Shown here: piece by piece, positions 24,530 through 38,700 of the stretch
How the letters are laid out: every line of letters starts with the position of its first letter
Numbering within the stretch: position 1 is the stretch's first letter
DNA from: Eutrigla gurnardus
Taxonomy: Eukaryota > Chordata > Actinopteri > Perciformes > Triglidae
Length of the DNA stretch: 64,000 nucleotides
NCBI GenBank assembly: GCA_963514095.1
Contig: OY741270.1
Coordinates: 22,164,656-22,228,655 of the forward strand
Direction of reading: 5' to 3'
Program-made: the position numbers and the translations under genes
Notes under the pieces: generated by a model
Database searches by the model: none
Told to the model about the DNA's origin: nothing
The model's input: only the letters and a program-made list of their open reading frames with translations

Positions 24530-25150
24530 CCCCCTGAAGTTGAGATAACATCAGCCAGTTATGGTAATTGTCTGGCCTGGTCATTATCCCGCTACCCTTC
24601 ACAAAGAGAGGATGTGTGTTTATTAAAAGGCCCAGAGAGGTAAGTTTATATAAGCTCAGCACACACAGTTGAGCATGCCATTTAGTTCACCAGCCGGCAC
24701 TCAGTCGAAGCCCTCAGAGTTTGTGTTTGGCAGCGGCACGCCTCGAGTCCCGAATGCTTCGCTGAGTGTCGCGAAATAGAAAGATACATGTGAGTGAGTG
24801 TGTGAAGGGGGGGCATGGGGAGGGGTGTGTGTGTGTGTGTTGAGGTGGAGGGCGGGGGGGTTATGGGGTCAATTACAGAATGAGTCCTTAAAAATTGAGG
24901 GCTTTGTCATTCCTATGTGATGTGCCATTCAGTCTCCTGTAAATGCTCGTTCTCACGCAATTACAGGTGAGTCATTATGCAGCAGGTCTATTGACACTGC
25001 TCGACTAATTGACTGGGTGAAGTCTTCAAAAAGCTTTTTATTTGGACGCTCCGCCGTAAAAGCCGAGTGTTTATAGACAGTAAACCTCCGCCACAGGAAC
25101 AAAGGAAGGTGATCCTCGCCTGTTGCCTCGTTGGAGTGAGTGCACTTCAT
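24530..25150. promoter_or_regulatory. Candidate regulatory block with repeated CAATTACAG / TGAGTC pairs
   Basis: CAATTACAG occurs at 24870 and again at 24958, each followed by TGAGTC after two or one bases. CAATTA is a homeodomain-type site and TGAGTCA an AP-1/MAF-type site. The surrounding sequence is complex and low in repeats. Enhancer function is inference. Confidence 0.3.
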
Positions 25151-26654
25151 ACATCCACCTCTGAAATCTCAGATGTTAGAGATCTGAACGCAGGCTTTCA
25201 TATAAGTCATGCAACACAAATTACGAACATAATCTTTACCAATGAAAATGAAAAATGTCATGAGGTAAAAAAAAGTAGTTCAACTTTCTCAGAGACCTGA
25301 CAGAACGGAGAAGTATTCACATGGGAAACCGAATTATCTCAAATTTAAAAAAGCTGCTTTTCTTTTATTACGATCAGTCATTTCTCAACCTGCAGGCAAT
25401 ACATCTGACATCTTCTTATTGTTATCCTGTCAGATGACTTTGTGAACATGAAATAGTGATTTAATTTATTCTGAATAAAGAAAAAAAAAAAGAAGATCCA
25501 AACAGCTGTTGTTTGTTCAGCAAGAGCAAAACCCAAATAAGTGAAGAAAACCGAAACTCTTTTAAGACTAAACAGAATATGGTGAAATATTTATTCATTA
25601 ACGCTACAAATCCAAAGCAGACAACTGGGTTAAAGCACATTGTGTTGGTTGCCAAAGTGTGTAGATACCCACACAAGAAGTGTGAAAGAAAACCGTCCAG
25701 AGAGACTCAGTCACTCTCGTTTTGAACAAAATTAAATCGGCAAAAAAGTGATTTGAGTGAGCCTTAAAAGAAAAAAAGCAGCAGCAGCAGCACTCTACTG
25801 TAGAAGAACAAGTGTTTATGGAGTGTGTATTGAGGACAGGATGCGTCACGCTGTGCCATACAACAGTCCCAAAACTGGAAAGAGTGAGTCGACGCTCTCT
25901 TGTTCTGCTCTCTCTCTGTTTGCTAGAGAATCAGGAGGGGCTATTGTGATGATGGCTCATGTCAGTGCTGCTCGAGGTCACGGCCTCTTGTTTCACTCTC
26001 CCACTCGTACTTGCAGACAAATGCACACACATTCTTTCCTATAGCTTTTTTTTGTTTTTTTTGTTTTGTTTCAGGGTATATCATTTTTACACGCACGCAC
26101 ATTCACACACACACAGGTCTGAAACCTTAGACCCTTCCCCGCTGTCCATCTGTAGGGGTTATCTGTGTGACACCTCCTCTCACCCCTGTCTGTGACTCAT
26201 CTCCACTCATCACGCACACCTCGGAGCTAGCACATGGCAGCCGGGACGCTCCGCGGTGCATTTGAGGGGAGAAGTCTGTCATCGATGGAATACTTTGACC
26301 CCGGGGTCACGGGCGCCAAACGCATACACACGCATACAGTGATGGGTCGTGTTCGAGAAGAATGACGGTCTTCAGGGTTCAGACACAGGTGAATTCATTA
26401 TAAAAGAGTGTATTGTATTAACTAGAGGTTATAACCACTTAATGGGATTGCATCACTTTAAAGCCATGCTTCTATATGCCTGAACCATTTTAAGATCCCC
26501 TCTATCAATGCAGCTAGTGGTGTTTAATTTCAGTTCACAGTTAATAAATAAAATAAAAATAGTTAGAAAGTGAACTCTAATGACTAAATAATTAAAAACA
26601 AAAGACACCAGAACAACGATTTCAGTGCACAAAACATCTGTGCTGGTGTTTGTT

Positions 26655-26873
26655 AGTCATTTTCTCCAGCAAAAATTCCAAACATTCGCTTTGTTTTTCG
26701 GACTATAAGTCGGACGTAACGGGATATTTTCAGCCGTCAGACGTGTCTGAAGATGTCAAAGTGGAGATATTTCACTATTTTCTGACATTGTATCGACTAA
26801 ATGAGTTATTTCAGTGGAATTACAGTCAGTGGATTAATCCGCAGTGAAAATAACATTCAGTTGCAGCTCTACA
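26655..26873. mobile_element. Dispersed teleost repeat, MITE-like, decayed
   Basis: The stretch CCAGCAAAAATTCCAAACAT, a middle part TTCACTATTTTCTGACAT, and the end AACATTCAGTTGCAGCTCTACA match in order a repeat very common in fish genomes, which typically ends in CGTTAGTTGCAGCCCTA as I remember it. No coding capacity. I do not assign a family name. Confidence 0.7.
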
Positions 26874-27016
26874 TTGTCTCTTTCGCTAGATTAAGGACAA
26901 AAAAAAAACAGCGTTGTTGCTAGCCAAAGACGTAAACGCAAAACACTTTGTTTTTGAGTGACAGTTGTTAGGGTTTGGGTCATTCTTACCCTCGGATTCC
27001 TTCAACTTACAATGTG

Positions 27017-27018
<2 letters not shown>
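26874..27018. other. Short intergenic spacer
   Basis: Nothing recognised between the repeat and the GT microsatellite. Confidence 0.4.

Positions 27019-27090
<72 letters not shown>
27019..27090. repeat. (TG)n microsatellite
   Basis: About 36 units, continuing into CGCGTGCGTG. Confidence 0.97.
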
Positions 27091-27094
<4 letters not shown>

Positions 27095-27334
27095 TGCGTG
27101 CTTTGCCTCACACGCACACTTAAGTACACGGTTACAAATCTGCAGTCACTCGCTCCGTTCAGGCTGTTAGCACCCCCGGTGTCAGTCAGTGGTCTTAGAA
27201 GAAAAACAATGATGGCCTCTCAAAGAAAGCTTAATAACAGTAATTGCTGCCTGAGTGATTAGAAAGAGTATCAGATATTTCCATCTTGACAACTGGTCCC
27301 AAACAAAGCATGCAGGGACTGAGGGTTCGGGGAG

Positions 27335-27336
<2 letters not shown>

Positions 27337-27379
<43 letters not shown>
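27337..27379. repeat. (TG)n microsatellite
   Basis: About 21 units, 250 bases from the previous tract and in the same orientation. Confidence 0.95.
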
Positions 27380-27380
<1 letters not shown>

Positions 27381-30300
27381 GTTACACACCGGCTGTGTGA
27401 TTAAACCCCCTCGACACTCGTTTCTCTCACCAAGCCTCCCGACTGGGAAGGGATCGCGGTGGAAATTTCCACTTGTCGTAGAAACAACCTGCAGGTTTAA
27501 CATTCGGTGTCAAGTGCCGGTGTCGCTGTGTGGACGGAATGCTTCTTTTGTGGGCGAGTCTCTGGTGTAATTTCGGGCAGGGCAGGGTGTCCCCGCAGTA
27601 GGCCTTTCTTCCTCGGGCCCTGTGCAGTTTCATTAGATACGGCTAATGAAAAGATGGCTGCTGGACAGCCCGGCCCCCCGACGCTCCTCTGGCCTGTATT
27701 TAGAGCCCCCGCCTCGCATCTCCCACCGAACAGGTGTGTTGGCTGGCCCTGCAGCACAACGCCAGCTCACTGAAAACACATTTCATCTCTCTTTAACAGG
27801 CTACACAACCTGAAGGTCATTTTACAAAAAAAAAAGTTTTTTGCTTTCGTTATCTTCACACAAAAGCAGGTGCTTCCTTCTGTTTCCCATTAATTGCTAT
27901 TCATACTGATAACAAGAGGTCTAAACCAAGAAAAAAACTATTTTCACACAACTTGCAACTGTTTTTTTAATTTTATTTTTTTGTTTTATATTTTTTACCT
28001 GAAGAATAAATGAGTATGTGGTTTGGGAGTCAAAAAAATGCCAGGCAGCCACTTGATATGTTCTTCTTTCATATGAATATTTAACGTGTTGCATATTCTT
28101 CCCACATTTTTGCTCTCATTTACACATATGGCAGGAAATTAAAGACAGTGAGCAAAGTGAGGCAATCTCTACCGCTCTGAAGCCTCTTGCAAACTGAGAC
28201 ATTGTAAAAAAAAAAAGGGGAAAAAAAGCCTCCTTTAAAGCCTCCTTTAATTACACAAAGCTGTTGATGCACAACGAGTCCATCCCATTGCACCATTCCC
28301 TTCCCTACGAGACACTAATTTGCCTTTCAGAATAAGAGTTCATGTACAGCAGGTACTGGTGACAGCTCATTGTCTTGCTCCGGTTACTTACAGAAGCCCG
28401 TTTCTACTACTGCTGGCAGCGTCTCCCTTTCAGGTGCATGACTATCTGAGACGAGACCTGGTGTTTGGCTGGAGCGCGGCCGAAGTTAGATCTCAGTGTT
28501 TATTTGCTAACAGACTCCCTCTGTGTTCATATGCTGACCCTTTGTGTGGCTCTCTGAGAGGCAGGTGGATTGTGCCCCGGGCCTCGCGGAGCTACAGTTT
28601 GAAAGCAACAACGTGAAACCGGAGCTGTAACGTGACCTCGAGGCAATTAGGCCCACAATGAGGACGTTTTTTTCACATTCACTCCCTTTGTGTTGCTAAA
28701 TACTATTTAAGAGCAAATAAAAATGAGGAACCTTGGGCGCTTTGGCAGCGAGGCAGAGGAAAATGCACGACCGGGAAGCGAGTCGGCGACAGATTAAGTT
28801 GTCGGCGGCTTGCTCGACATAAGTTGAGGGAGTTCTCTCATTTGAAGTCGCCGCATCATGTTGTGCTCCTTCCTTTTTTTTCTTCTCAAGTGTGTATAAA
28901 ACAGGGAGGAGGTGGAGGGGATTGGAGTCCACTTTGAGGCAGTTTTAGCACCGCAGAACCGTAATCACGTTCACAAGCAGACTGCGGAAGCGGAAAAGGT
29001 GCAAGGAGGGCTGGAAGAGAGAGAGACCCTGCAGCTCCTACCCCCCTCCTCCTCCTCCTCCTCCTCCCTTCCGTTGCTATATACTATCCCTGAATGGAGT
29101 GTGTCTACCGGATCTGCCCAGGATGAAATGTCATATCTTAGACTGATCCTTATCTCTTAATCGCTTCCTTTGTCTCCCATAATTCCCCAGACCCTCCCCG
29201 ACTTCCCTCCTCGGACACGGCCCCTTTGATGTGTCAGCCACGGTTAGGGACGCTGGGGGTGGGATATTTGTGGTGTGTGCATGCATGTGTGTGTCTGACT
29301 TTTTTTTTTTTTTTTAAAGTGGTGGGTCTGGTTCTGCTCCGAGCTAACAAGAGGCCCAGAGGTTATCAAGATTCGACGGTGGAGGGGGACTACTGGTAAG
29401 TGTTGTTGTTGTTGTCGTGTTAGCTTTAGTGCTCTTTGGATTGTGTGCGTGTGCCGGAGGGCAGACGTTATGCGCGACCTCACATAGACAGTTAGGCGCG
29501 ACCGCGTGTCCATTTTGTACAACTCGGGGTCAAATATGAAACCGATAACACATCAGCGGTCAAATGTGGAACAAATGTTGGAAATATCAAAGAGAGAAAT
29601 GTATTATGGTACAACAGATTCTGGGAAAGATTCCACCACAGGTTATTTACACACTGTTTAAAATAGGCATGGAAGATATCCAGTTATATAGAGCAGCATG
29701 GCTTTATGGGTGGTAAGGTCGGCCTATTCGTCAGGCGCTTTTATCATAGCGCCACGAGCAATTTGGTGTTTTAAGTTTTGTTTTAGTTTGATAACTTTTG
29801 ACATCGATTTTAATGAAAATTGGTACCGATATCTAAACAGAAACACATGTGCAGAAGTCACCAGATTTCAACATCACAACGCCCTTGAAGACACATTTGC
29901 TGTTCTTGCCGTAATGTTGGATGTGGTGATTATTTTTTGATGGACTTCCAAATGTCTTCGCTTCATATTTGGGGTAAGCACGAAATTGCGTGATGTCAAA
30001 ATTATTACAAAACATTCTTCAGTTCCCCAAACTGAAAACGGCTGCTCTAACAGATACAGTGGGTTTCATATTTTGACCCGCTGTGTCTCCAGCTGGCCCT
30101 GAAAACCATTGTGTTCACTGCACTGATGAAGTTTCCATATTTATACGCAGGTTTAAATAATTTAACAAAAGAAAAGCTAGAGTGACCTGAGGTCTAATTT
30201 TGACAGCAGTACCTCCAGTTGACCCTCACAGCTCTAATGAATTTTCCATGTTAAACTTAAAAACATCAATAAAGCTGATCTTTTTAAATTTTTTATCAAA

Positions 30301-33300
30301 TACTTTGAAATGGCTTGTTGTGCAAAAAGTTTTTTGTCACATTTGTGTAAACCAAGGTACAATAAAACAATATATTGAATATTAAAATTGTAATCTATTT
30401 GGAGTCAATGCAGTTGGATGTGGAAATAAATAGAAATAGAAATAGGCCTTTGTTCTGCAGCTACACAGTGCAACAGAACAGCATGTGGAGTAGAAGACAA
30501 GGGTGAAAACAAACAGTATAAATAGAATCAAAACAGTATAATAGAAACTGAGTACCCAGTTTAAATGTACATACAAGAGGAGTGTAATGAAGTGGAGAAA
30601 TCGGAGTACAGTCAGACATTTTGAGTTTCATACGGGGTGACTGGAGGATGGCTGCTTCCGCTCTTCCACATCTCCGCTGAGAAGGTGTGTTTTGTGTGTG
30701 TGTCGGTGCAAGAGAGCAAAAGAGGCGGGTCGTGAGAAAAAGACAGATGGAGCTTGTTTGAAAAAAATAAAAGGTTTGTATCTTGCAGCACATCTTTCGA
30801 GCAGATATATGCAGTCATATCTTTGTAACATGTGACTGTATGAGCGGACAATGCATGTGTGCGTGTGTGTGTAGTCTATCACCGCTCATTGTAGTCTGGT
30901 TGGCTCATTTTGCCGATCCAACATCCGGAGCTTCATTCTTTGGTCCCTGAAGGAATCTCGGGGCTGAAGCCAGAGATTGATGGGGGCACATTGTCTGCAC
31001 CCTCTGGTGGCAGGATGCAACAGCACAACCTGTCCTTTTGTGTGTGTCTACGTGTTAATCTGGATGCAGTAAAAGGACGTGCTTCCTCAGGTGAGAGCAC
31101 AATACTGTATGTTTGTGCGGGGAGGCCACCCAGCATCAGCTGCACATCCTAACAAAGATAGGAGAGCTGGCTTACAATTAGAGTTTTTTTTTTTTTTTTT
31201 TTTTTGCTTCAGCCAAAAGCAACATTGTTCATTTCGGTGAAAGAGCGGGGCCCTCGCTGGGTGCCGAGCCACCTGGAGATGAAGGAGGGCGGAGGCGGGT
31301 GGAAAGTAGAGGGAAGAATAACAGCATTAGTGTCAGAAAAAGAAAATGTCACCATGAGAAGAGGGTTCGTCAAGACGTAGTGGTAGCGCTATTATTACCG
31401 CTTTGTGTGCAGCCTGGCGTTTTTTCCAAACCCCTGGGTGGATTTTCAAATAACGTAGAAGCATTGTTTCAGCCGGCCGCTGGTGTACGAGTGTGTATTT
31501 GCACATCCAAGCCAGTGTAGAGAGAAAATAAGCCAGCACTTTCCCCCAGATTTAGGTCTAAGCTTGAATAAACTATGACACTCCCTCCCTTTTGCGAGCG
31601 ATTGTCAAGAGGCTGCGTGTTGCTCTTGGCATGAGCATACACAACTGTATACGTTTAGCTGTGGACGTCGTCGGGGCATTCAGGAGTGAGATCATTAACA
31701 TATGGGGCGAGCAGTTAAGGCCTGCAGCCATGAGCCCTGTGGGACAGCCTGGCTGTGTAAGTGAATACTGATCATATACTCCAGATATTATTACCTCTCC
31801 CTCTGTGGAAAAAGCCTGTTCACCAAGTACTTAAACCCCGAAACGGAGCAGGTGACAGACACGCAAACAAATCAGGCGACGTGCATTTGCATTATTAGGA
31901 CTTTCCCAAGGACTATGGATTATTGCTTGAATGATTGGATTTCATTGACCTTTACTTTTACCAACATGTGCTGGACTTATAATGATAGTTGTTATTTTTG
32001 TCTGTTGAGGTATGACAATTATCAATATTAACAAAACATCAGAACAAACGGACTGCCAAAGGGGAGGAAAAACTGTGAAAACGTACAATTAAACATTTCA
32101 GTCAGTAATAAAAATGGAGTGGAAGAGTCACACCAAACAAACAGACCTGTTGCCTTGGCAACGGGCGAGACCCCTGCTGAGGTGGTGCATACGGGCCCTC
32201 CGGACTGTTGGGAGAAGGTATCAGAATGAGTTATATCGAGAGATAATGGTCCACAGTTGGAATAGTAGTTGAGGAAGAGAAACCTTTTTTTTTTTCCCTT
32301 CGTTATGTTTCTAGTGTCCTGCAATAATCTGCAGAAAAGGTAGAGAAGAATAGCATCCTAATGAAGACCAGGTTGGTGGTGTTCTCTGTTGGATACAGTA
32401 AGGAGGGGGGGGGGCTCCGAAACACTCGGATTCATGTGTTCCTTACATTAGGGAAAGGACGTACACGCTGCACATGTTGCCTGAGGTTCACATGAGCTCC
32501 TGCCACATGTTAGCCCTTCTGGTGCTTGTTGCCACGTACCTGCCAGCGGAGATATTTGAATGATGTATGAAGGATGACGGAGCAGAAAGATGGAGCGTCG
32601 GGCTGTGGTGTGATGGCTTTACTTTAAAAGAGACAGGTAGAAAACATGGCGGCACTCGGATGGGACCAACACAGAACGCACGCCGCTTGACTGGTCAACA
32701 CATGGTGTGTGTGTGTGTGTGTGTGTGTGTCTGTCTGTGTGAAGCTCATGGCCAAAGCCGTGCCCGGAAAGGCTTAGAGCACAACCAGTCATTAGGAAGT
32801 CAGGCCGTCTGGAGTGCATTATAGGCTGGGTACTGTAACACTTACAAGCACAGGCTGCTATCAAAAGAGGGGAAGAAGGAGGGAATGAGAGAGAAAGAAG
32901 GAGAAGGATCTTCCTACCTGTGTCAGATAATAGATTTATGAATAAAACCCCACATCTTCCTAGAAAGGTTGTTGGTCCCACGGGGCAAAAGAAGACATTT
33001 TACAGATTTTAATAGATAGAAAGTACTTGAATGTTAGTTTGGAGACGTCGTTTTTACGAGTTCAATTCGACTTCACATCAAATTACATAGCTGCTCATGT
33101 GTCATGAAATTAATGTGATTCACTCCAGGCCATACAAAGAGACTCAAGGAGAAAATAGGGGCATAACAAGCATAAACAAAAGTAAATATTGCAGGCTTTG
33201 TTGGGATGATACCTGGTGAGTATACCTCTTAGCTTTGACAGGAAGTCTTGTCCGAACTCGCGGCGTGGCTAATTAAGCGCTGTGCAAATTACAGATGATT

Positions 33301-35645
33301 GGTAAAGATCTGCACAGATCTGGCCTGCAGTACATCCGTCTTTTCTCCAGAGACGCCGGGTAGACATGCCGTAATGCCTGATCACAGTGCGGCCAAGTTA
33401 GTCCGCCCGTAAGCTAGCCACGTTTGAACCAAATAGCTGTTTGGCAACACTTTCTAAATGAAAGCCTGTCATGTCTTCGTCACAGTAACACATACAGGAG
33501 ATCGGGCCTCCCAGAATCAGGAAAGAAACATCCTCAACGTTTCAAAACGGTGGGCTTGGTACAAACAGATTTGCAACAGGTGGCCGAGGCAGAAAATCCT
33601 ACGGCTACGGCTACGTGAGTCCAAGACCTCTATCAGGCAGCATGTGAAGAATTCAGTACCACTGCCAAACACTGAAGCCGATAAGTACGAGCACAGGTTT
33701 AGAAAGTAGTAGGACGCCCCAAAATCAAATGAGTTTGTATGGGAAGTCCCTCTGCAAAAACATGGGGAACACCCACATCTCACCCACAACACCAATGTGA
33801 AGTAAAGCTGCTCTAAGAGCACAATACTTCTGTGGTCCACTTCCAAACACCACAGCTGGGAGGTCACAGGTCACAACCACGGACGTCCCACCAGACAACT
33901 AATTTGTGTCCTTTATCTATTGCTCTCTGTCCACCGTGAAAAAAAAAAAGACATGGAAAAAAAAAAAAGCATATGAGTCATGAGCCGTTCATCATTCAAC
34001 CACAAAAATACAAACAGATTTTGTTGCTCGGCGAGTTTGGTGGGGAGGCGGTGCGGAGATTTGCAGAGAGTCGAGCCTTCGCAGAAGGGCAGCGAGCTGT
34101 CAAATTATGTTGTTTGGTTCAAAGAGGAGTCCGCTGATTTATCAGTCCAGTGTTTGCATTTTAAACTCATGAGACAATCAGAGCAGGTGGCTGATTTAAG
34201 GCATCGCCATTGACATCTTGATTTTATCCTGGTCTTTTTTTCTTTTTTTTTGTGTGTGTTTTTTGATTTAGCAGCAGGAGAGGAAAGAAAGTGCCTGGCA
34301 AGCGTCTGGACTTCATGTTACAGCAGTCAACATATTGAAACACCTGTTTAGATTTATAGTGTTTGGATAGTTGGCAGTGGACGTATTCCAGCACCCTGCC
34401 TCCTCGCACATGCGCAGCATTTTAGACACACACAACTGTCTCATACACTTACGCACGATCACGCGCACGGACGAATTAACACAGTACACACACACACACA
34501 TGCTTACACACAGTACTCCCTGGGAGTTTAACAAATGGCCTGGTTGAAGGTTCAATCATAAAAGCAGACTTACTGGAAGCCTGTGTTAATGCCTTTCGTT
34601 TTCTGAACGTTCCCCCCGCCGAGCACAGGCACACCGGAGAAGAAACGAGAGAGCGAGACGGGAGGGAGAGAACAGCTCGACAGAGAAAAGAAGAGTGGAA
34701 GAGATACGTCAGTCTGCCCTGAGATCACCTTTGATACAGCCCCACCTGCGAGCGTGGACCTGGATCAACCCCCCCATTTTCTGCATTAAACTTTTTCCCC
34801 TCTTTTTGATGCTGTGCCAAAGTCCCTCTTTTCACTGGCCTGTGTCTATCTATCTGGTGCATAGACTAGAGGTAAAGAGGAGCAAATAGATATGCCATAT
34901 GGCAGCTGTCTGGCCTCAGCTGTCTGCGGGACATATGATGGATTCTATCGGGAAGACGCCAAAACACAAAATGGCCCGAGGTCAGTAAGTTTAGGAAATC
35001 CCAAAAGTGGGAGAGGGCCGAATGTTAGAGAGGATTCTTGAGCATCGGATTTGGATGCTGTGCAGGTTAATGCCTTTTATCCCACGGATTTTTATGTGTA
35101 TTACTGAAACAAAGAAATCAGGGAGAAAAGTCGGCATGTCTCTACTTTGGATTCTCTTGAGAGAGCAGCTGGTATCAGCTCCGCCCGCTTCTGGTGGTTC
35201 AGGGCTGTCGTCACGCTGACGCATGTATACGCTGTCCTAATTAGATGGTTCGGGGACCCAGACGGCCGTTTGCCGTTGCCAGATGGGGTTCGTCCCTTTC
35301 CTGTGTGTCATGGAATGACGTCACGGTCTGGGTGCTGGGACGTGATGTGTTCGAGGAGTGACAAGAGGAGCTCGACCTCAGAGTCCCGTCACGGTCCCAG
35401 TCCACCACGCAGACCAGGTCTCCAGGGGGGAAGTTTAGCCCCGTGTGCCGAGGAAGTGTGGGCTGTGCCACCTCAATCCAGGAATTCTTATCATGTTGAC
35501 TTTTCAAAAAAGGGATGCACCACACTGCGGTTCTAGTCTGCAGCTGGGACAACAAAGTGATGAATGGAGCGGCTATTGAGGAAGGGATATGCCCACACAC
35601 TCACCTCCTCCCTCTCTCTTTCTCCCTTTACGCTCTTAATCAATT

Positions 35646-35649
<4 letters not shown>
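27380..35649. other. Intergenic region with candidate regulatory blocks
   Basis: Complex, low-repeat blocks at about 27560-27780, 28230-28760, 31690-31930 and 33240-33330 look like possible conserved noncoding DNA (ATTA-type cores, few simple repeats). Also present: a CTC run (29046-29069), a T run (31184-31205) and a short GT repeat (32705-32730). No exon was recognised. Confidence 0.45.
32705..32730. repeat. (GT)n microsatellite
   Basis: About 13 units. Confidence 0.9.

Positions 35650-35727
<78 letters not shown>
35650..35727. repeat. (AC)n microsatellite
   Basis: About 39 uninterrupted units, the longest pure dinucleotide tract in the window. Confidence 0.97.
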
Positions 35728-35728
<1 letters not shown>

Positions 35729-38700
35729 CGGTCTTGAATCCTGTGGCAGCCATCCGGGTGGAGATTTTTGCGAGCTGTGGGACTCAGGGAGCCACTCTCC
35801 AGGGCCGTGGCCATAAAACAAAAGCACTTGTAACATGAAAGAATTCCTGCCATTTACAAGAGGAAGTGGAACATCTGAGAGACGATGTTAGAATTCTCAG
35901 TTTGCTCTTCTGGGCGAAGTGTCAAAGCTGGCATGGCATGGCCCCCCCCCCCCTCCCCTTCCACCAGCGCGGCCGCCCCAAGTCAAAGCCCTAACCCTCC
36001 ATCCCAACACCCTTTATGCACATCTTATAATGCTAAATGTACTTCCTGTTGCCCATTACACCACCGTGCCTCAGTGACCAGTGAGACCCCAGTAAAAAAA
36101 AAATGGTCCACCCTGAGTGCAGGCACCCGCCGCTCACTTCTCGGGGGCCGCGGAGGGCTTCACTTTGAACCTGGCAGCTCCGGGGAACATTCCTGCCTTG
36201 AAAGGTTTATTTGGTTATCTCTCCGAATGTCCCGAGGTGAAATATACTGTTAAGTAAACTTAGCTGATACAAACCAGTTGTAGGCATGCAATAGTAAACA
36301 GATTGTAGCCGCTCATGAAACGCTCGCTGCCTGCATCAGAGCGTTGTGCGGCGCGCTGGCAGCCTCCATCCTGCAAAGTCAGAAATAGACAACGACCTTG
36401 AGGCAACGTGGGGGTCTAAAGTTAAGAGTTCCCTTGGTTTTTGTGTCTTACCGGCCCTGGTGCACTTTAAATTGCACAAATTTATAGAAAGACGAGCTTT
36501 GTTTGTGCAAAGTTACAACCATTCAATGCAAAAACGGTTTGTAGTGAACATTTAACCTGCATGTGTTTGTGTGTGTGCGCAGTTTTCCAGAATTTGGTCT
36601 GCATTCATGTGGATAATTATAACTTTATGGAGATTTTTTCCCTCCCTTCCTTACGACCACATCTGCAGCAGAGGCAAATAGTGGAGGAAGGGTGGAGGCC
36701 AAGCTTTCTGGTTCTCTCTCTCTCTCTCTTTCTCCTCTCTGTTTCTGTCTCGTTCTCTCTGCTGCCTGCCTCCTCTCTCTCCCTTCCCCTCCTTCCTTCT
36801 GTCGCTCATCTTCCTCCGCGGCCCGGACCACCTACGTTCGGAGCCTTGGGTGGACCCAGAACCATTGCTATCAGCGCAAGTGTACTCAAACTTCCCCATA
36901 ATGACTTCCACTTAGAGCCAGTCCATAAACACTCTCAGATGCACAGAGACACACTCACAGGGCTCGGGAAGGCTCGGCTGCATGCTTTTCTCCTCCGCAG
37001 AGGCTGCAGTCACTTAGCTAGTTTCCTTAATTCCTTTCTTAATAGGAATCTGTTTGTTTGTTTGTGCATTGGTTCAGTGCTGTTTATTTGGCTGCCGGTT
37101 TTTATGAGATTTAAGCAAAGTCCTCCGAGCCACCCCAGGAGCTGCGCTAACCTCATGTGTGTGTGTGGCAACATTCACATATTAAACTCCAAGCTTTTTA
37201 CAGTAACTCGTTGAGTTTTTCCGGCAGTGGTTAGACCTGCGGCGAGACTACCTCCACGAAGACTTGCCCTTCAGAAACGCTTTCATGACTTTGTACTGTC
37301 CCCAAAGCTGCGAGTCCCACGCCCGCGGACAGTGATGTCACGACACATTGTGTAATTATGTTTCGCGTTATGTTAAATGCCATAAAACTCATGGGCACTG
37401 CGAAAGGGTGGAGCTGACATGTTCCTTTAACTCAGCGGATGACCTCAAGCTCGCTTTGAGTGCGGTGCGGCGCTGCGATTGGCCCGAGTGCCGCTCTGAA
37501 GGGGACGTCGCGTGATTCAAATTGTCAGTTTGGTTTCCGTGCTGTTTGTTTGTGTTCTCGCAGACGTCACTTTTAATCTGAGCGAGCATTAGAGTGAAGA
37601 ATGAAAAGTGAAGTGATGAACAGTGAGGCCCTTATGTGATCAGGGAATTCACTACTTGGATCGGACTTTTGTAGTTTTTGGCCATAGTCGGGTCGTGGCT
37701 CATTTATGTGTTTTAAGTGGTTTTTGGACAACAGTGGAGGCCTATGAGGCTTTGGCTGCACAGACAACGCTTAATCAATTCATTGTTGGTTTTTTAGTTC
37801 TTTTGTTTTATGGGATTTATTGAAAAGAAAAACACTGAATACCAGCCAGACCTATCCTTTCATGAAATCACACATTAGCATTAAAGGGTAACTCCACACT
37901 ATCTTGTAAATCCAATGAAAGCGCTTGGTTTTGCCACTGACAAGCTCAGCTTGTTAATATTTGTTGTTTTGCCATAGAGAAAGCATATTTTAGTGTTATC
38001 TAATAATGTAATGGCTGAGACCAAGACAATTCACAGTCCAACAGGTCTTGAGACCGGACTCGGCCTCTAATTCGCCACCGTGACACCTGTAGACGCCGTC
38101 TTGAACCGAGTGCCTTCAGAGAACGTCAGAGAAGTCCAGTGACACCATCTGTATCACAACAACTGGTGTTTATCTTCCAGTGAGATAAAACCCAAATATT
38201 CACACATCATCCTGAGCAAAAAGCTCCTAAACACATCACACACTCCCTGTTGTCAGAGATTAGATGGACTATCTCCCACCAGCACTGACACGATAAGGGA
38301 GATACGCCTTTTGGAAGTGACATTTTTGCCAGCAGACTGTAAAGGCAGTTACGTGACAACACATCATCTCCTGAAGGTTGGGAACAACAAAAAAAAGATT
38401 GACATCAGACTTTGAGCTGCATCGCTCCCATCTTGTATCAATGTTGACATTTCAGTGTTTGATATCATGTCAGAATGCGGTGTTGAAAATGTGCCACTGA
38501 CACTGTGGTTCTGATGCTCAGCTACGGGGGAAAAAAAACATTTGAATGAGACTTTTTAGGATTTCCAAAGCAAACATGAATAGACCCTGATATTCTATAT
38601 AAATGGCGCTCATGTTCACACACAAATCCAGAAATGAATCAAAGACTGGGAGATCAAAAAACATCCAATAGCCTCTTTCATCTGGCTTGTTTAGAATTTG

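Larger units (their letters stand above)
23420..26654. other. Downstream bmp4 flank, no recognised gene
   Basis: Holds possible regulatory blocks at 23560-23900 and 24530-25150, G-rich tracts at 23976-23998 and 24405-24480, and a short AGC run near 25780. ORFs here lack domains. Confidence 0.5.

Noticed and set aside
35515..35853. ORFs with long His-Thr or Cys-Val runs at microsatellites
   Set aside because: They are translations of (CA)n/(GT)n tracts. The same applies near 2.9, 17.1, 27.0, 44.3, 52.7 and 54.8 kb.
36561..37214. 217-codon ORF with a hydrophobic Ser/Leu-rich middle resembling a membrane segment
   Set aside because: The hydrophobic part comes from a TC-rich simple-sequence tract (36708-36790), and no domain is recognisable.
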